53,878 nucleotides of DNA from CAYVUV01 sp964455095 (GTDB lineage: Bacteria > Desulfobacterota > Binatia > HRBIN30 > CADEER01), in contig CAYVUV010000269.1 of assembly GCA_964455095.1 (NCBI GenBank), positions 1 to 53,878 of the forward strand. The letters run 5' to 3'. The notes under the pieces were generated by a model. The model did no database searches, had not been told where the DNA came from, and saw nothing but the letters and a program-made list of their open reading frames with translations. The translations under genes and the position numbers were made by a program. Shown in pieces: positions 1 to 8,253 of this stretch (the first letter of the stretch is position 1; the number at the start of each line of letters is the position of its first letter).

Positions 1-1031
1 TCGACGGTCTGGCCCTTCCACATGTTCTTGAGCAGCAGCGCGTCGCCGCTCTCGAACCCGGTGGCGCAGCAACGGAAGCCGGCCTCCGCCATGTGCGCGA
101 GGGTCTCCTTGTCGACATTGGTGCGCACGTTGGCGAACCACTTGAGCCGCACGCCGCGTTCCTTGACCAGCCGCGCCACCTCTTTGGCGAAGGCGCGGTC
201 GCCGGTGAACGTGTCGTCTTCGAAGACGATCTCCTGCACCTCGGGCATGTGGTCCTGCACCCACTTCATCTCGCCGACGATCGAGGCGGGCGAGCGCGTC
301 CGGTACTGGTGGCCGTGCATGACCTGCGGGTAGACGCAGTAGGTGCATTTGGCCAGGCAGCCGCGGCCGCCGATGAGCATCACCATCGGATAGCTGGCGA
401 GGGAGAAGTAGTAGTGGCGCGGGTCGAGGAAGCGCTTGTAGATCGGCGCGATCCACGGCAACTCGTCGACGTTGTCGATCGGCGGCCGCACCGGGCCGCG
501 GGCGGGGATGCCGTCACTGTCCCTGAAACCCAGGCCGCCGATGTTCGGCAGTCCTGCGGGTTGCGCAGCGGCCAGGGCGGTGGCCAGATCGCGGACGATG
601 TAGTCGTACTCGCCGATGGCGACGAAATCGATCGCCGGCGATGCGGCCAGGGTCTCCTGCCAGAGCGCGGTCACATGCGTGCCGACCATGCAGATTCGCG
701 CCGAGGGGAAGCGCTGCTTGATCTCGCTGGCGACGCGGCAGTCGCCCTCGGCGCTGGCGGTCGAGCTCTCGATGATGCACAGGTCGGGTTGATACGCGTC
801 GAGTCGCTGCAGGAGATCGGCGGCGTCGATGTCCGCCGCCGGGCAGTCGTAGAGAAAGATGTCGAACCCCTCGGCGTCGAGCACCGCCGCCGCGTGCGCG
901 AGCCAGTACGGGTAGTACATGGTGCCCGACTTGATCACCCCTGGACTGCGCTGGCTGCGCGAATAGCGCCGGAAATACGGCGGGTTGATCAGCGCGACCT
1001 TGAAAGCGGCCGGGCCGTGGGGGACAGGCAT
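1..1031 (-). CDS. B12-binding-domain radical SAM protein, 3' end cut by window edge
   Basis: Reading the minus strand from the ATG at 1031 gives an open frame of 343 codons that runs off base 1, so the C-terminus is missing. Residues about 10-160 look like a cobalamin-binding Rossmann domain (KVALINPPYF start, then alternating beta/alpha segments and an IGEYD segment near 140). The radical SAM core begins with GRGCLAKCTYC; the cluster cysteines are C225, C229 and C232. Such enzymes use S-adenosylmethionine and often cobalamin for methylation or rearrangement at unreactive carbons. The substrate is unknown. It is divergent from the methyltransferase gene at 1131 with 99 bases between them. A TANNNT element (TAGCGT, 1037-1042) lies 5 bases before the start codon and may be the -10 of a leaderless promoter. 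Confidence 0.85.
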   Translation of the reverse strand, partial: MPVPHGPAAFKVALINPPYFRRYSRSQRSPGVIKSGTMYYPYWLAHAAAVLDAEGFDIFLYDCPAADIDAADLLQRLDAYQPDLCIIESSTASAEGDCRVASEIKQRFPSARICMVGTHVTALWQETLAASPAIDFVAIGEYDYIVRDLATALAAAQPAGLPNIGGLGFRDSDGIPARGPVRPPIDNVDELPWIAPIYKRFLDPRHYYFSLASYPMVMLIGGRGCLAKCTYCVYPQVMHGHQYRTRSPASIVGEMKWVQDHMPEVQEIVFEDDTFTGDRAFAKEVARLVKERGVRLKWFANVRTNVDKETLAHMAEAGFRCCATGFESGDALLLKNMWKGQTV

Positions 1032-1130
1032 GGTTGACGCTAACACGGGGGCGAAGGTCTTGAAAATGCCGTTTCACCTTGCTTGGAAGATGCCGCATGA
1101 TGCGCCGACGATGGGCCGCGTGAAGGTTGC

Positions 1131-1868
1131 ATGAGCATCGACCGCAGCGGCGAGCAGGGCTGGAAGGGCTACGCGATCAATCTCGTCGACGCGCTGGTGC
1201 TGCGGCTTCCCTTCGTCAGCGAGCTCTTCAACCAGGGGCTGCCGAAGAGCCTGGGTCTGCTGGCGGGCTTCCACCTGCTCAGCCGCATCGAGCTCGAGGG
1301 CGACTACCTCGAGTTCGGCGTCTTTCGCGGCGATACCTTTCGCAACGCGATCCGCGCTGCGCAGCAGGGCTTCCGCGCGACGAAGGAGGGGCGGTTTCCG
1401 GGCCGCTTCTTCGCCTTCGATTCGTTCCAGGGCCTGCCCCGGGTGGCGTCGATGGGCGACCGCGTGAACCTCTACGCGCCGGGGGAGTTCGCGACCTCGC
1501 GCGCGATCTTCGATCGCAACCTGGGCAAATTGCTCGGCCAGTTCCCGATCGAGGTCGTGGCCGGCTGGTTCGACGACACGCTGACCGCCGCGACGGCCGA
1601 GCGCCTGCGCCTGCACAAGGCGGCGTTCGTCAACATCGACTGCGATCTCTACGAGTCGACGGTGCCGGTGCTCAACTTCATCACGCCCCTGCTGCAGACG
1701 GGCACGATCCTGTACTTCGACGATTGGTTTTCGTACCGCGGCTCGATGGAGCACGGCGAGCCGCGCGCGGCGCGCGAGTGGCTGGAGCGCCATCCGGAGA
1801 TACGGCTGATCGACTACCGGAACGTGAGCATCACCGGCAAGATGTTCATCGTCAACGTCGCCGGCTGA
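1131..1868 (+). CDS. TylF/MycF-like SAM-dependent O-methyltransferase
   Basis: 245 aa, about the usual size for the TylF (macrocin O-methyltransferase) family. A glycine motif for S-adenosylmethionine is seen in EFGVFRGDTF (about residue 62-71), and the family-typical NIDCDLYEST about residue 168 is followed by LYFDDW, whose aspartates would bind the divalent metal. TylF/MycF enzymes methylate sugar hydroxyls. The acceptor here is not predictable, but the neighbourhood of glycosyltransferases makes a glycan or glycosylated metabolite reasonable. A GAAGG Shine-Dalgarno (1122-1126) supports the start. The gene ends 6 bases before the 3' end of the convergent GT2 gene. Confidence 0.85.
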   Translation: MSIDRSGEQGWKGYAINLVDALVLRLPFVSELFNQGLPKSLGLLAGFHLLSRIELEGDYLEFGVFRGDTFRNAIRAAQQGFRATKEGRFPGRFFAFDSFQGLPRVASMGDRVNLYAPGEFATSRAIFDRNLGKLLGQFPIEVVAGWFDDTLTAATAERLRLHKAAFVNIDCDLYESTVPVLNFITPLLQTGTILYFDDWFSYRGSMEHGEPRAAREWLERHPEIRLIDYRNVSITGKMFIVNVAG

Positions 1869-1874
1869 TCCGGA

Positions 1875-2885
1875 TCAGCGCGCGAACTGGTCGCGCCGGC
1901 GGGGCAGTTCGTAGAGCAGGCCGGCGCCGTAGCTCAGGTGCGTCAGCCAGACGACGACGGCGGCGGCCACCCACACGATCAATCCAGCGCCCTGGCGACG
2001 CGCCTCGCCGGAGAGGAGCACGGCGGCGCTGCCGATGTGGGCGAGGGCGAGGAGGGCGACGCGGAGTAGCGGTCCCCCCGGGCCGCCGGTCCACAGCGCC
2101 GCGGCGGCATAGGCGAGCACGACCGCGGCGGGCGCGAGGAACTTGGGATGGAACGCGCTCGGGTTGCGCTTCAGATAGAAGCTGCGGCCGCGCCCGTAGA
2201 GAAACATCTTGCCGATCCAGCCGCGCAGCGTCGGCGGCAGTGCGTGCGCGACGGTCATGCCCGGGTCGGCCCAGAGCGTGTATCCCGCTTCAATCAGCCG
2301 GCGACTGGTGTCCTCGTCCTCGCAATAGCGCGTGTAGATCGGATCGAAGCCGTTGATCTTTTCGAGCGCCGCGCGCCGATAGACGACGTTCAAGGTCGGG
2401 CAATGGTCGATCTGCCGGCGCTGGCTGATCGGGCGGTTGAGGATCGAATCGTGGCCGCCGACGTAGGTGGCCAGCAGGACCGCGTAGGCCCCGTACAAGA
2501 GCGAGCCGGCCGGCACGCGGTTGGTGCCGCCAAACGCGCCGCAACGCTGGTCGGGTGCGTGGACCCGAATGGCATCCTGCGCCGCCTGCGCCCAGCCGGG
2601 CTGTGCCTCGCAGTCGATGTCGACGAAGCCGACCCAGGGCGTCTCGCTCTGGCGCCAGGCGAAATCGCGTGCCGCGGCCAGGCCGTCGCCGTCGAAGCGC
2701 AGTACGCGCAAGCGCGAGCAGTCCCGAGCCCAGACCGCGAGCCGATGCGGGGTCGCATCGCGCGAGAGGTGGTCGATGACCACCAGCGGCGTTTCCAATG
2801 GGGCGGTCTCGGCGATGAGCGCGCGCAGGCAGCGGTCCACGTGGTCCGCCCCGTCGCGGACACAAACGCAGACAGTGAGCTCCAT
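1875..2885 (-). CDS. GT2 family glycosyltransferase with C-terminal membrane segments
   Basis: 336 aa. The N-terminal GT-A domain starts at ELTVCVCVRDGADHV and has the nucleotide/metal DxD-like VDIDCE around residue 92, then CEDEDTSRRL (about residue 188), the acidic catalytic-base region typical of GT2 enzymes. After about residue 245 there are two or three hydrophobic helices followed by a short basic tail, so the enzyme probably sits on the inner membrane and transfers a sugar from a nucleotide donor. The acceptor is unknown. A TANNNT element (TAGAGT, 2892-2897) lies 6 bases upstream of the ATG. The 82-base gap to the divergent desaturase-like gene is short enough to hold promoters for both. 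Confidence 0.85.
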   Translation of the reverse strand: MELTVCVCVRDGADHVDRCLRALIAETAPLETPLVVIDHLSRDATPHRLAVWARDCSRLRVLRFDGDGLAAARDFAWRQSETPWVGFVDIDCEAQPGWAQAAQDAIRVHAPDQRCGAFGGTNRVPAGSLLYGAYAVLLATYVGGHDSILNRPISQRRQIDHCPTLNVVYRRAALEKINGFDPIYTRYCEDEDTSRRLIEAGYTLWADPGMTVAHALPPTLRGWIGKMFLYGRGRSFYLKRNPSAFHPKFLAPAAVVLAYAAAALWTGGPGGPLLRVALLALAHIGSAAVLLSGEARRQGAGLIVWVAAAVVVWLTHLSYGAGLLYELPRRRDQFAR

Positions 2886-2967
2886 CGCGCCACTCTACTC
2901 AACACGGCAAGGCTTACCAAAGGCCGTTGACCCTGTTGTCGCGGGTCGATAGGAATCAAGCACCCAG

Positions 2968-3825
2968 ATGACCAAGAGCCTTGGCGAGCTGCTGTCGCGC
3001 CACAAGCACGGCCTCAACTGGCTGCACATCGGCCTGGTGGCCGGCACGCTGTGCGTCGTCCTGCCCGCCATCGCATGGGCCGGCGGCCCGGTCCCCACGG
3101 CGGGGCGCGCGCTGGTTGTCTTCGCCCTGGCGACGGTCGCGTGGTGCCAGAACATCGGGCTCGTCCACCATTGCATTCATCACTTGCCCCGCGCGCCGCG
3201 CGAGCTGGGGCTCTCGACCGCGCGCTTCCTCAACTATCTCGGCGGGCTTCCCTACACGAGCATCCGCTTTGCCCACCAACTCCACCACGCCTATCTCGGC
3301 ACGTCGCGCGATCCCGACCGGGTGGGATACCAGAGCACGACGACCCTGGCGCGGCGGCTGCGTTATCTCGCCTTCATCGGCCCCCTGCGGGCGCGCTTCG
3401 CGCCCGTCGACACGGCGCATGCGCTCGACGCGATGTCCCCCGCGCGGCGCGCCGAGCACGAGCGGTTGTGCCGCCGCGACCGGCGCCTGGTCGTCGCCAC
3501 GCACCTGCTGCTGATCCCGCTCTACGGCCTGTACTATCCGATCGTTCTCGCCGCCCTGGTCTTCGCCAACGTTCTGTCGAACGTGCGCGAGATGGCCGAA
3601 CACGGCACCGGCACCGGCGCCGGGGCGTACGTGGACATCCGCGTCTCGCCGCTCGGCGTGTTGTTCCTGTCGACGCCGGGGTTCTGGTTCCACGGCATTC
3701 ACCACATGGACGCCAGCATTCACTACCTCGACCTGCCGCTGGCCTCGGGCAGCCTGGCGATCAAGGACGACCGGCCCTACCTGCACCGCCGCAGCGCCGC
3801 GGCCTATCTCCTCACTGGTCGCTAG
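2968..3825 (+). CDS. Fatty-acid-desaturase-like integral membrane di-iron enzyme
   Basis: 285 aa. The three histidine clusters of membrane desaturases and hydroxylases are visible: HHCIHH (near residue 67), HQLHH (near residue 105) and GIHHMDASIHY near residue 250, plus REMAEHG around 210. Hydrophobic segments at about 20-60 and 175-200 anchor it in the membrane. The family uses a di-iron centre and O2 to desaturate or hydroxylate lipid chains; the substrate here is not known. The last 14 bases overlap the 3' end of the convergent GT2 gene. The first cluster has only three residues between histidines (HxxxHH form), which is within family variation. Confidence 0.8.
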   Translation: MTKSLGELLSRHKHGLNWLHIGLVAGTLCVVLPAIAWAGGPVPTAGRALVVFALATVAWCQNIGLVHHCIHHLPRAPRELGLSTARFLNYLGGLPYTSIRFAHQLHHAYLGTSRDPDRVGYQSTTTLARRLRYLAFIGPLRARFAPVDTAHALDAMSPARRAEHERLCRRDRRLVVATHLLLIPLYGLYYPIVLAALVFANVLSNVREMAEHGTGTGAGAYVDIRVSPLGVLFLSTPGFWFHGIHHMDASIHYLDLPLASGSLAIKDDRPYLHRRSAAAYLLTGR

Positions 3826-5038
3826 CCCGCTTGGTGACCAGACGGGTTCGTCCGGGCACCAGCAGCATGCTCAGGAAGAACGACGAGAAGACGGTCTGCG
3901 CGCCGAGGATCATCAAGGTCGAGGCTTGAATGGCAGGGCGCAGCGCGTCGAGCGCGCCGCGGCCGCTCTGCAGCCAACTGATCAGGATCAGCGCGTCGAT
4001 GACGAAGCCCCAGGCAAAGAGTGCCGCGCCGACGACCAGGCCGCGCTCCAGGGTGAAGTGGCGCAGCAGCAGATCGATCGTGCGATCCGGAGTGTAGAGA
4101 CGCGCGGCGTGCGAATAGACCTTGGCGAACAACCCGGTGCTGACGATCTGGTAGCCGAGAATGGTCAGCAAGCTGCCGAGCGCCATGTAGTGCACATCGA
4201 AGTGGATGCCGGCGACGACGCGCGGCCCGGCGCCGAGAAAGAGCACGGGCGGCAACCCGAGGAGGATGCACAGCATCCCGGGCAACAGGAACAGGTACAA
4301 GGGAGAGATGAGCAGCATGAAGCGCAGGTGTCGCCAGCCGTCGCGGAACGGGCGCAGGTGCGGCGGGCGGTCGCGGCCATCGCGATGCAGCGTGATCGGG
4401 ATCTCGCTGATGCGCATGCCGGCCAGCGCGGCTTTGACGACCATCTCGGAGGCGAAGTCCATGCCCGTCGTGTGCAGTTGCATGCGGCGGTAGGCGTCCT
4501 TGGTGAAGGCGCGCATGCCGCAGTGGGCGTCGGACACGCCGGCGCGAAACAGCAGGTTGAGCAGTCCGGACAGCAACGGGTTGCCGAAACGGTGCAGCGC
4601 CGGCATCGCCCCTTTTTCGATTGTGCCGCGCAGCCGCGTGCCCATCGCCAGGTCGGCGCCGTTGCGCAGCGCGCTGACAAAGGGCTCGAGATGGGTCAGG
4701 TCGTACGAATCGTCCGCATCCGCCATGATGACGAATGGAGCCCGCGCCGCCTCGATGCCGAACATCAAGGCGCTGCCGTAACCGGGCGTCGGCTCGCTGA
4801 CGACGCGCGCCCCGCAGCGCGCGGCGATGGCGGCGGAGTCGTCGGTCGAGCCGTTGTCGACGACGATGACCTCGCCGGCTACGCCCATGCGGCGCAGGGC
4901 CTGCAGCGCCTTCTCGACGCAGGTGCCGACGGTGGCGGCCTCGTTCAAACACGGCAGGACGACACTCACCTCGGGCGTTGTCCCCTGGTCGAGCCCGTCT
5001 CTGGCAGCTTCGATTGACCTCACCCCCATCGCTGGCAT
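3812..5038 (-). CDS. GT2 glycosyltransferase, dolichol-phosphate-mannose-synthase-like, with membrane tail
   Basis: 408 aa from the ATG at 5038; the frame stays open to a TTG at 5101 and a second ATG lies at 5029, so the exact start is uncertain. The catalytic domain opens with VSVVLPCLNEAATVG, has DNGSTDDS and the metal-binding MADADDSYDL, and carries GFCAM-like sequence DAHCGMRAF typical of polyprenyl-phosphate sugar transferases. Four hydrophobic helices follow from about residue 215 onward. Such enzymes load a polyprenyl phosphate with a sugar or transfer to a lipid carrier on the cytoplasmic face. Its 3' end overlaps the desaturase-like gene by 14 bases in convergent orientation. Confidence 0.85.
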   Translation of the reverse strand: MPAMGVRSIEAARDGLDQGTTPEVSVVLPCLNEAATVGTCVEKALQALRRMGVAGEVIVVDNGSTDDSAAIAARCGARVVSEPTPGYGSALMFGIEAARAPFVIMADADDSYDLTHLEPFVSALRNGADLAMGTRLRGTIEKGAMPALHRFGNPLLSGLLNLLFRAGVSDAHCGMRAFTKDAYRRMQLHTTGMDFASEMVVKAALAGMRISEIPITLHRDGRDRPPHLRPFRDGWRHLRFMLLISPLYLFLLPGMLCILLGLPPVLFLGAGPRVVAGIHFDVHYMALGSLLTILGYQIVSTGLFAKVYSHAARLYTPDRTIDLLLRHFTLERGLVVGAALFAWGFVIDALILISWLQSGRGALDALRPAIQASTLMILGAQTVFSSFFLSMLLVPGRTRLVTKRASDQ

Positions 5039-5151
5039 GGCAAACCGGGTGTCCCAGGTCAAACCAGGACCGCGAGCGAGGCGTTTCGAGTCGGTCCTCA
5101 ACTTCGTTGACAGATTCTGCGCGCGTCAGTAGGACGTGGTAGACGGGATCG

Positions 5152-6234
5152 ATGGCAATTTCGCAGGCACTACCCTCCACCAGCTCTATTCCGCGGCCCT
5201 CGGCCGGTTCCGGAGAATGGGCCGCGTTCGTGTGGAGCAGCGTGCCCGGCGCCGTGTTGGCGGCGGCGGCGGCGACGGGCCTGATACCGGAATCGGTGGC
5301 GATGCCGCTGTTCGCGCTCAGTTTCGTCGGGCTCAACCTGATGCACATGGGCGCCACCTGGACGCGCGTCTACGTGCGCCCGGGTTGGCGGTCGAATCCC
5401 GTCGAGCGGATGGCGATCCCGATTGCGGTGGCGGCGTTTGCCCTCACCTTCGAGGCGATCGGCGGCGGCGCGGTGCTGCTCGCCGCGCAGTACTTCCTGA
5501 GCTTTCACCATGCCCTGATGCAGAACTACGGCCTGGTGCGCGCCTCGCAGCGGCGCACCGGGCGCACCATCGACACGCGGCTCGACATGGCGGCGTGCCT
5601 GCTCTTGCCGGGCGCCGCGCTTTTCTATCGAGCGGGCATGGTGTCGAGCCATTATTCCGGCGCCGTGGTGCCCTCGTTTCCCATGCTTTTGGTCGAGGCG
5701 ATGGCGGTTGCTGGCGCCATGGCTCTCGCGGCTTTCGCCTGGCGCGAGTGGCAGTCGCACCGGCGCGGCGAGCGCGTCGATCCGATCGGTGCCGGCATCT
5801 TCTTCGGCACCAACTTGATCTGGTCTGGCTTGCTCGTCTGCGATCCGCATCCGGCCATCCCGCTGTATGCGCTGGCCTCGGGGCACTACGCCCAGTACCT
5901 GTACTTCGTCTGGCACGTCGAGCGCCGCGATTCGACGGTCGCGTCGGATACGCAACTCGGCGCGCGCATCCAGTCGACGCTGCGCTCCTCCTGGCTGCAC
6001 TATCTCGTCGGACTCCTCGCCCTGGCTGGTGCGATCACACTCGGGCTCACGTTCCTCTCGGCCGGCCTGCGCGCCGCCGCCGAGTGGATGCAACTGCGCC
6101 CCGCCGGTGCGCTCGCCATCCCGGCGTGGGCGGCGGCGATGATCGGTGTGAACCTCGAGCACTACTGGCTCGATCATCGCATCTGGCGGACGCGGAGCGC
6201 TCGCGCCGCGGCGCCGGCCGCTTCGCTCGTTTAG
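5152..6234 (+). CDS. Polytopic membrane protein with conserved histidine motifs, function unknown
   Basis: 360 aa with about eight hydrophobic helices. Polar motifs with histidines sit at helix ends: LNLMHMGATWTR (about residue 62), LSFHHALMQNYG (about 118), SGHYAQYLYFVWH (about 245) and NLEHYWLDHRIW near residue 330. This layout of paired histidines in membrane helices resembles membrane metal enzymes such as Brp/Blh carotene dioxygenases, but I do not recognise the family with confidence. It lies between a GT2 gene and a carbamoyltransferase gene and near the desaturase-like gene, so a role in lipid or isoprenoid oxidation is only a guess. Confidence 0.75.
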   Translation: MAISQALPSTSSIPRPSAGSGEWAAFVWSSVPGAVLAAAAATGLIPESVAMPLFALSFVGLNLMHMGATWTRVYVRPGWRSNPVERMAIPIAVAAFALTFEAIGGGAVLLAAQYFLSFHHALMQNYGLVRASQRRTGRTIDTRLDMAACLLLPGAALFYRAGMVSSHYSGAVVPSFPMLLVEAMAVAGAMALAAFAWREWQSHRRGERVDPIGAGIFFGTNLIWSGLLVCDPHPAIPLYALASGHYAQYLYFVWHVERRDSTVASDTQLGARIQSTLRSSWLHYLVGLLALAGAITLGLTFLSAGLRAAAEWMQLRPAGALAIPAWAAAMIGVNLEHYWLDHRIWRTRSARAAAPAASLV

Positions 6235-6261
6235 TCCCTGAATCGGCAGCGAGCGCGCTGT

Positions 6262-7959
6262 TCAGCTCGGCTGCTGGTTGTCGGGCCCGGTCACCAGGAA
6301 GCGGTTCATCGCCATGTAGGGCAGGCCGGCGGAGAGAAAGGCCCGACAGGCGTCGCGCGGCGTGCAGACGATCGGTTCCTCGTGCATGTTGAACGAGGTG
6401 TTGATCACGCTCGGGATGCCGGTGCGCTCGCGATACAGGCGCAGCATCCGGTAGTAGCTCGGGTTGTCCTCCTCCCAGACCACCTGCGGCCGTGCCGTGC
6501 CGTCGATGTGCACGGCGGCCGGAGATGTGCGGCGCATGTAGTCCGTGCAGGGGAGGGCGACGGTCATGAAGCGGACGCATTCCCGACTGCGCGACAGGTC
6601 GCCGTAACAATCGGCGGCGGCTTCGGCGAGCGTGGCGGGTGCGAACGGCATGTACTCCTTGCGCCGCAGCTTCTGGTTCAGCCACTGATTCACCGACGCG
6701 TCGTCGCTGCGGTACAAGATGCTGCGGTTGCCGAGCGCGCGCGGACCGTACTCCATCCGACCCGAGAATCGCGCCACGATCTGCCCCTCGGCGAGCAGTG
6801 CGGCGACGCGCGCATCGATGTCCGCCTCTTCGCGGTAGCGCAGCCCGAGCTCGTCGAGCACCGTGGCGCATTCCTGGTCGGAGAAGTCGGGGCCGAGGAA
6901 CACGTTGGCGAGTCGGGCGGGGCGGGCACCATGCGCGCGCGCGAGATACTCGAGGCCGGCGCCGACCGCGATACCGTGGTCGTTCATTGCCGGGTGGACG
7001 AAGACGCGCCCGACCGATGGCAATTCCAGGATGCGCTGCGTCAGCTTGACGTTGCCGAACACCCCCCCGGCGAGCACTACGTCCTTGATCCCGCTCTCGG
7101 CGAGCGCCGTCTCGACGTAGGGGATGAAGACATCCTCGAGCCGTTGCTGCACGGCCGCGGCGACGTCTTGCTTGGGGAGCTGGGCGAGGTCCGAGTAGGG
7201 CGAACGATTGCGACGGCGCGCGCGGACGGGAGGCAGCTCAAAAGCGCGATTGCCCGGTGTGGGCGCGATCAGGCGCGCGACCAAGGGATACGCCTGGCGC
7301 GGATTGCCATAGGCCGCCATCCCCGTCACCTTGCCGCCGAGGCGCGCGTCGATGCCGAGCAGCTGCGCGATCTCCGCATGGAAGATGCCGACCGAATTCA
7401 CCGCCGAGCCGCCGTACAGCTCGTGGCAGCGGCCGGCCTGGCAGCGAAACACCTTGCCGGAACTGCCATCGCCGAACCCGTCGGTGGTGATCGCCGTCGC
7501 TTCGGCAAAGCCCGACATCATGTAGGCGGAGTAGGCGTGTGCCGTGTGGTGGTCGCCGAGGTGGACCATCGTCGGGAAGCGCCGGCGCAACAGGGCGCGG
7601 TTGGCCTTTTCCACCACCGCGCGCGCCAGCGGCGAATGCCAGAGCGCTTCCTGGTAGATCAGGTAGGCCTTGTGCGAGACGGAGAACATGTCGTGCTCTT
7701 CCTGCGGCAGCAGCGGCAGGGGAAGGCTGGGCAGGAAGCTGAAGCGGTTCGCCATCACGACCGCGGGCTCACTCTGTTCGTCGAAACCGTAGCGCTGCCG
7801 AATGTCGCGCAGCGTCCGCTCCGGCCGTCCGGCGTGGAACCGGACGCGGCTGAAGCGCTCTTCCGCCGCCGCGTACTCCAGGCGCCCATCGACGAACAAC
7901 GCGGCGCACGAGTTCGAGTCCTCGTGGAGTGCGAGCACGCGTTGGCCGCCGTTGGTCAT
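6262..7959 (-). CDS. Carbamoyltransferase, NodU/CmcH/TobZ family
   Basis: 565 aa from the ATG at 7959; the frame is open farther upstream, but homologous sequence starts at RVLALHEDSNSCAA. The N-terminal Kae1-like domain has GDHHTAHAYSA (metal-binding histidines), TDGFGDG and GGVFGNVKLTQ. The C-terminal YrdC-related domain has EYGPRALGNRSIL and NTSFNMHEEPIV. The family makes carbamoyl-adenylate from carbamoyl phosphate and ATP and transfers the carbamoyl group to a hydroxyl of a sugar or natural product. A TACGTT -10 (7968-7973), 17 bases from TTGCAA (7991-7996), ends 8 bases before the start codon, so the transcript may be leaderless. A second enzyme of identical length occurs at 39315. Confidence 0.92.
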   Translation of the reverse strand: MTNGGQRVLALHEDSNSCAALFVDGRLEYAAAEERFSRVRFHAGRPERTLRDIRQRYGFDEQSEPAVVMANRFSFLPSLPLPLLPQEEHDMFSVSHKAYLIYQEALWHSPLARAVVEKANRALLRRRFPTMVHLGDHHTAHAYSAYMMSGFAEATAITTDGFGDGSSGKVFRCQAGRCHELYGGSAVNSVGIFHAEIAQLLGIDARLGGKVTGMAAYGNPRQAYPLVARLIAPTPGNRAFELPPVRARRRNRSPYSDLAQLPKQDVAAAVQQRLEDVFIPYVETALAESGIKDVVLAGGVFGNVKLTQRILELPSVGRVFVHPAMNDHGIAVGAGLEYLARAHGARPARLANVFLGPDFSDQECATVLDELGLRYREEADIDARVAALLAEGQIVARFSGRMEYGPRALGNRSILYRSDDASVNQWLNQKLRRKEYMPFAPATLAEAAADCYGDLSRSRECVRFMTVALPCTDYMRRTSPAAVHIDGTARPQVVWEEDNPSYYRMLRLYRERTGIPSVINTSFNMHEEPIVCTPRDACRAFLSAGLPYMAMNRFLVTGPDNQQPS

Positions 7960-8055
7960 GGCGCGGGAACGTATCTGCGGGTGGGAAGGCTTGCAAGGCA
8001 AGGGGAAACGAGCCTGGGGTGCTGCGGTGCGTCGTGTGATTCTGGGAATCGGAGT

Positions 8056-8084
8056 TTGACAAATCTCCGCCGGGGCGATTACGT
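8056..8084 (+). promoter_or_regulatory. Candidate promoter: perfect TTGACA with weak -10
   Basis: TTGACA at 8056-8061 lies in the 294-base divergent gap before the oxygenase gene at 8254. No good -10 hexamer is seen at normal spacing (TTACGT region, 8079-8084). It is one of three perfect TTGACA hexamers in intergenic gaps of the oxygenase/radical SAM cluster. Confidence 0.25.
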
Positions 8085-8100
8085 GATTCAAAGGCTAGCC

Positions 8101-8116
8101 AATTTGGGGCCCAATT
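8101..8116. promoter_or_regulatory. Imperfect palindrome, possible operator
   Basis: AATTTGGGGCCCAATT is symmetric around base 8109 (TTGGG-G-CCCAA core with one outer mismatch). It lies in the divergent gap between the carbamoyltransferase gene (minus) and the first oxygenase gene (plus), downstream of the TTGACA at 8056. Operator function is a guess from its position and symmetry. Confidence 0.2.
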
Positions 8117-8161
8117 CATTGCCGACGCCACCGAAACCCAACCACGCCACGCGACCGGCGG

Positions 8162-8211
8162 CCGGGAGAGCGACAACCCGGTCAGCGGTCCCTCGTCGCA
8201 ATTGGACGAGG
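8162..8211 (+). promoter_or_regulatory. Two consecutive hairpins in the leader of the first oxygenase gene
   Basis: CCGGG (8162-8166) pairs with CCCGG (8177-8181), and CCTCGTC (8191-8197) pairs perfectly with GACGAGG (8205-8211) around a 7-base AT-containing loop. They lie 42 bases before the start codon at 8254 and would fold in the RNA leader. No known riboswitch consensus was recognised. Confidence 0.3.
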
Positions 8212-8253
8212 CGAGCGGGTAGGGGTGCCACTCGACGCCGGGAGAGGTGACCG

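Noticed and set aside
93..1037. Plus-strand frame of 314 codons opposite the left-edge radical SAM gene.
   Set aside because: The minus strand encodes a clear GRGCLAKCTYC radical SAM protein; the plus-strand frame is its high-GC shadow.
7960..8253. Search for a RiPP precursor gene or cobalamin riboswitch in the longest gap of the cluster.
   Set aside because: No short frame with a plausible start, leader and core was seen, and the conserved cobalamin-box sequence is not present.
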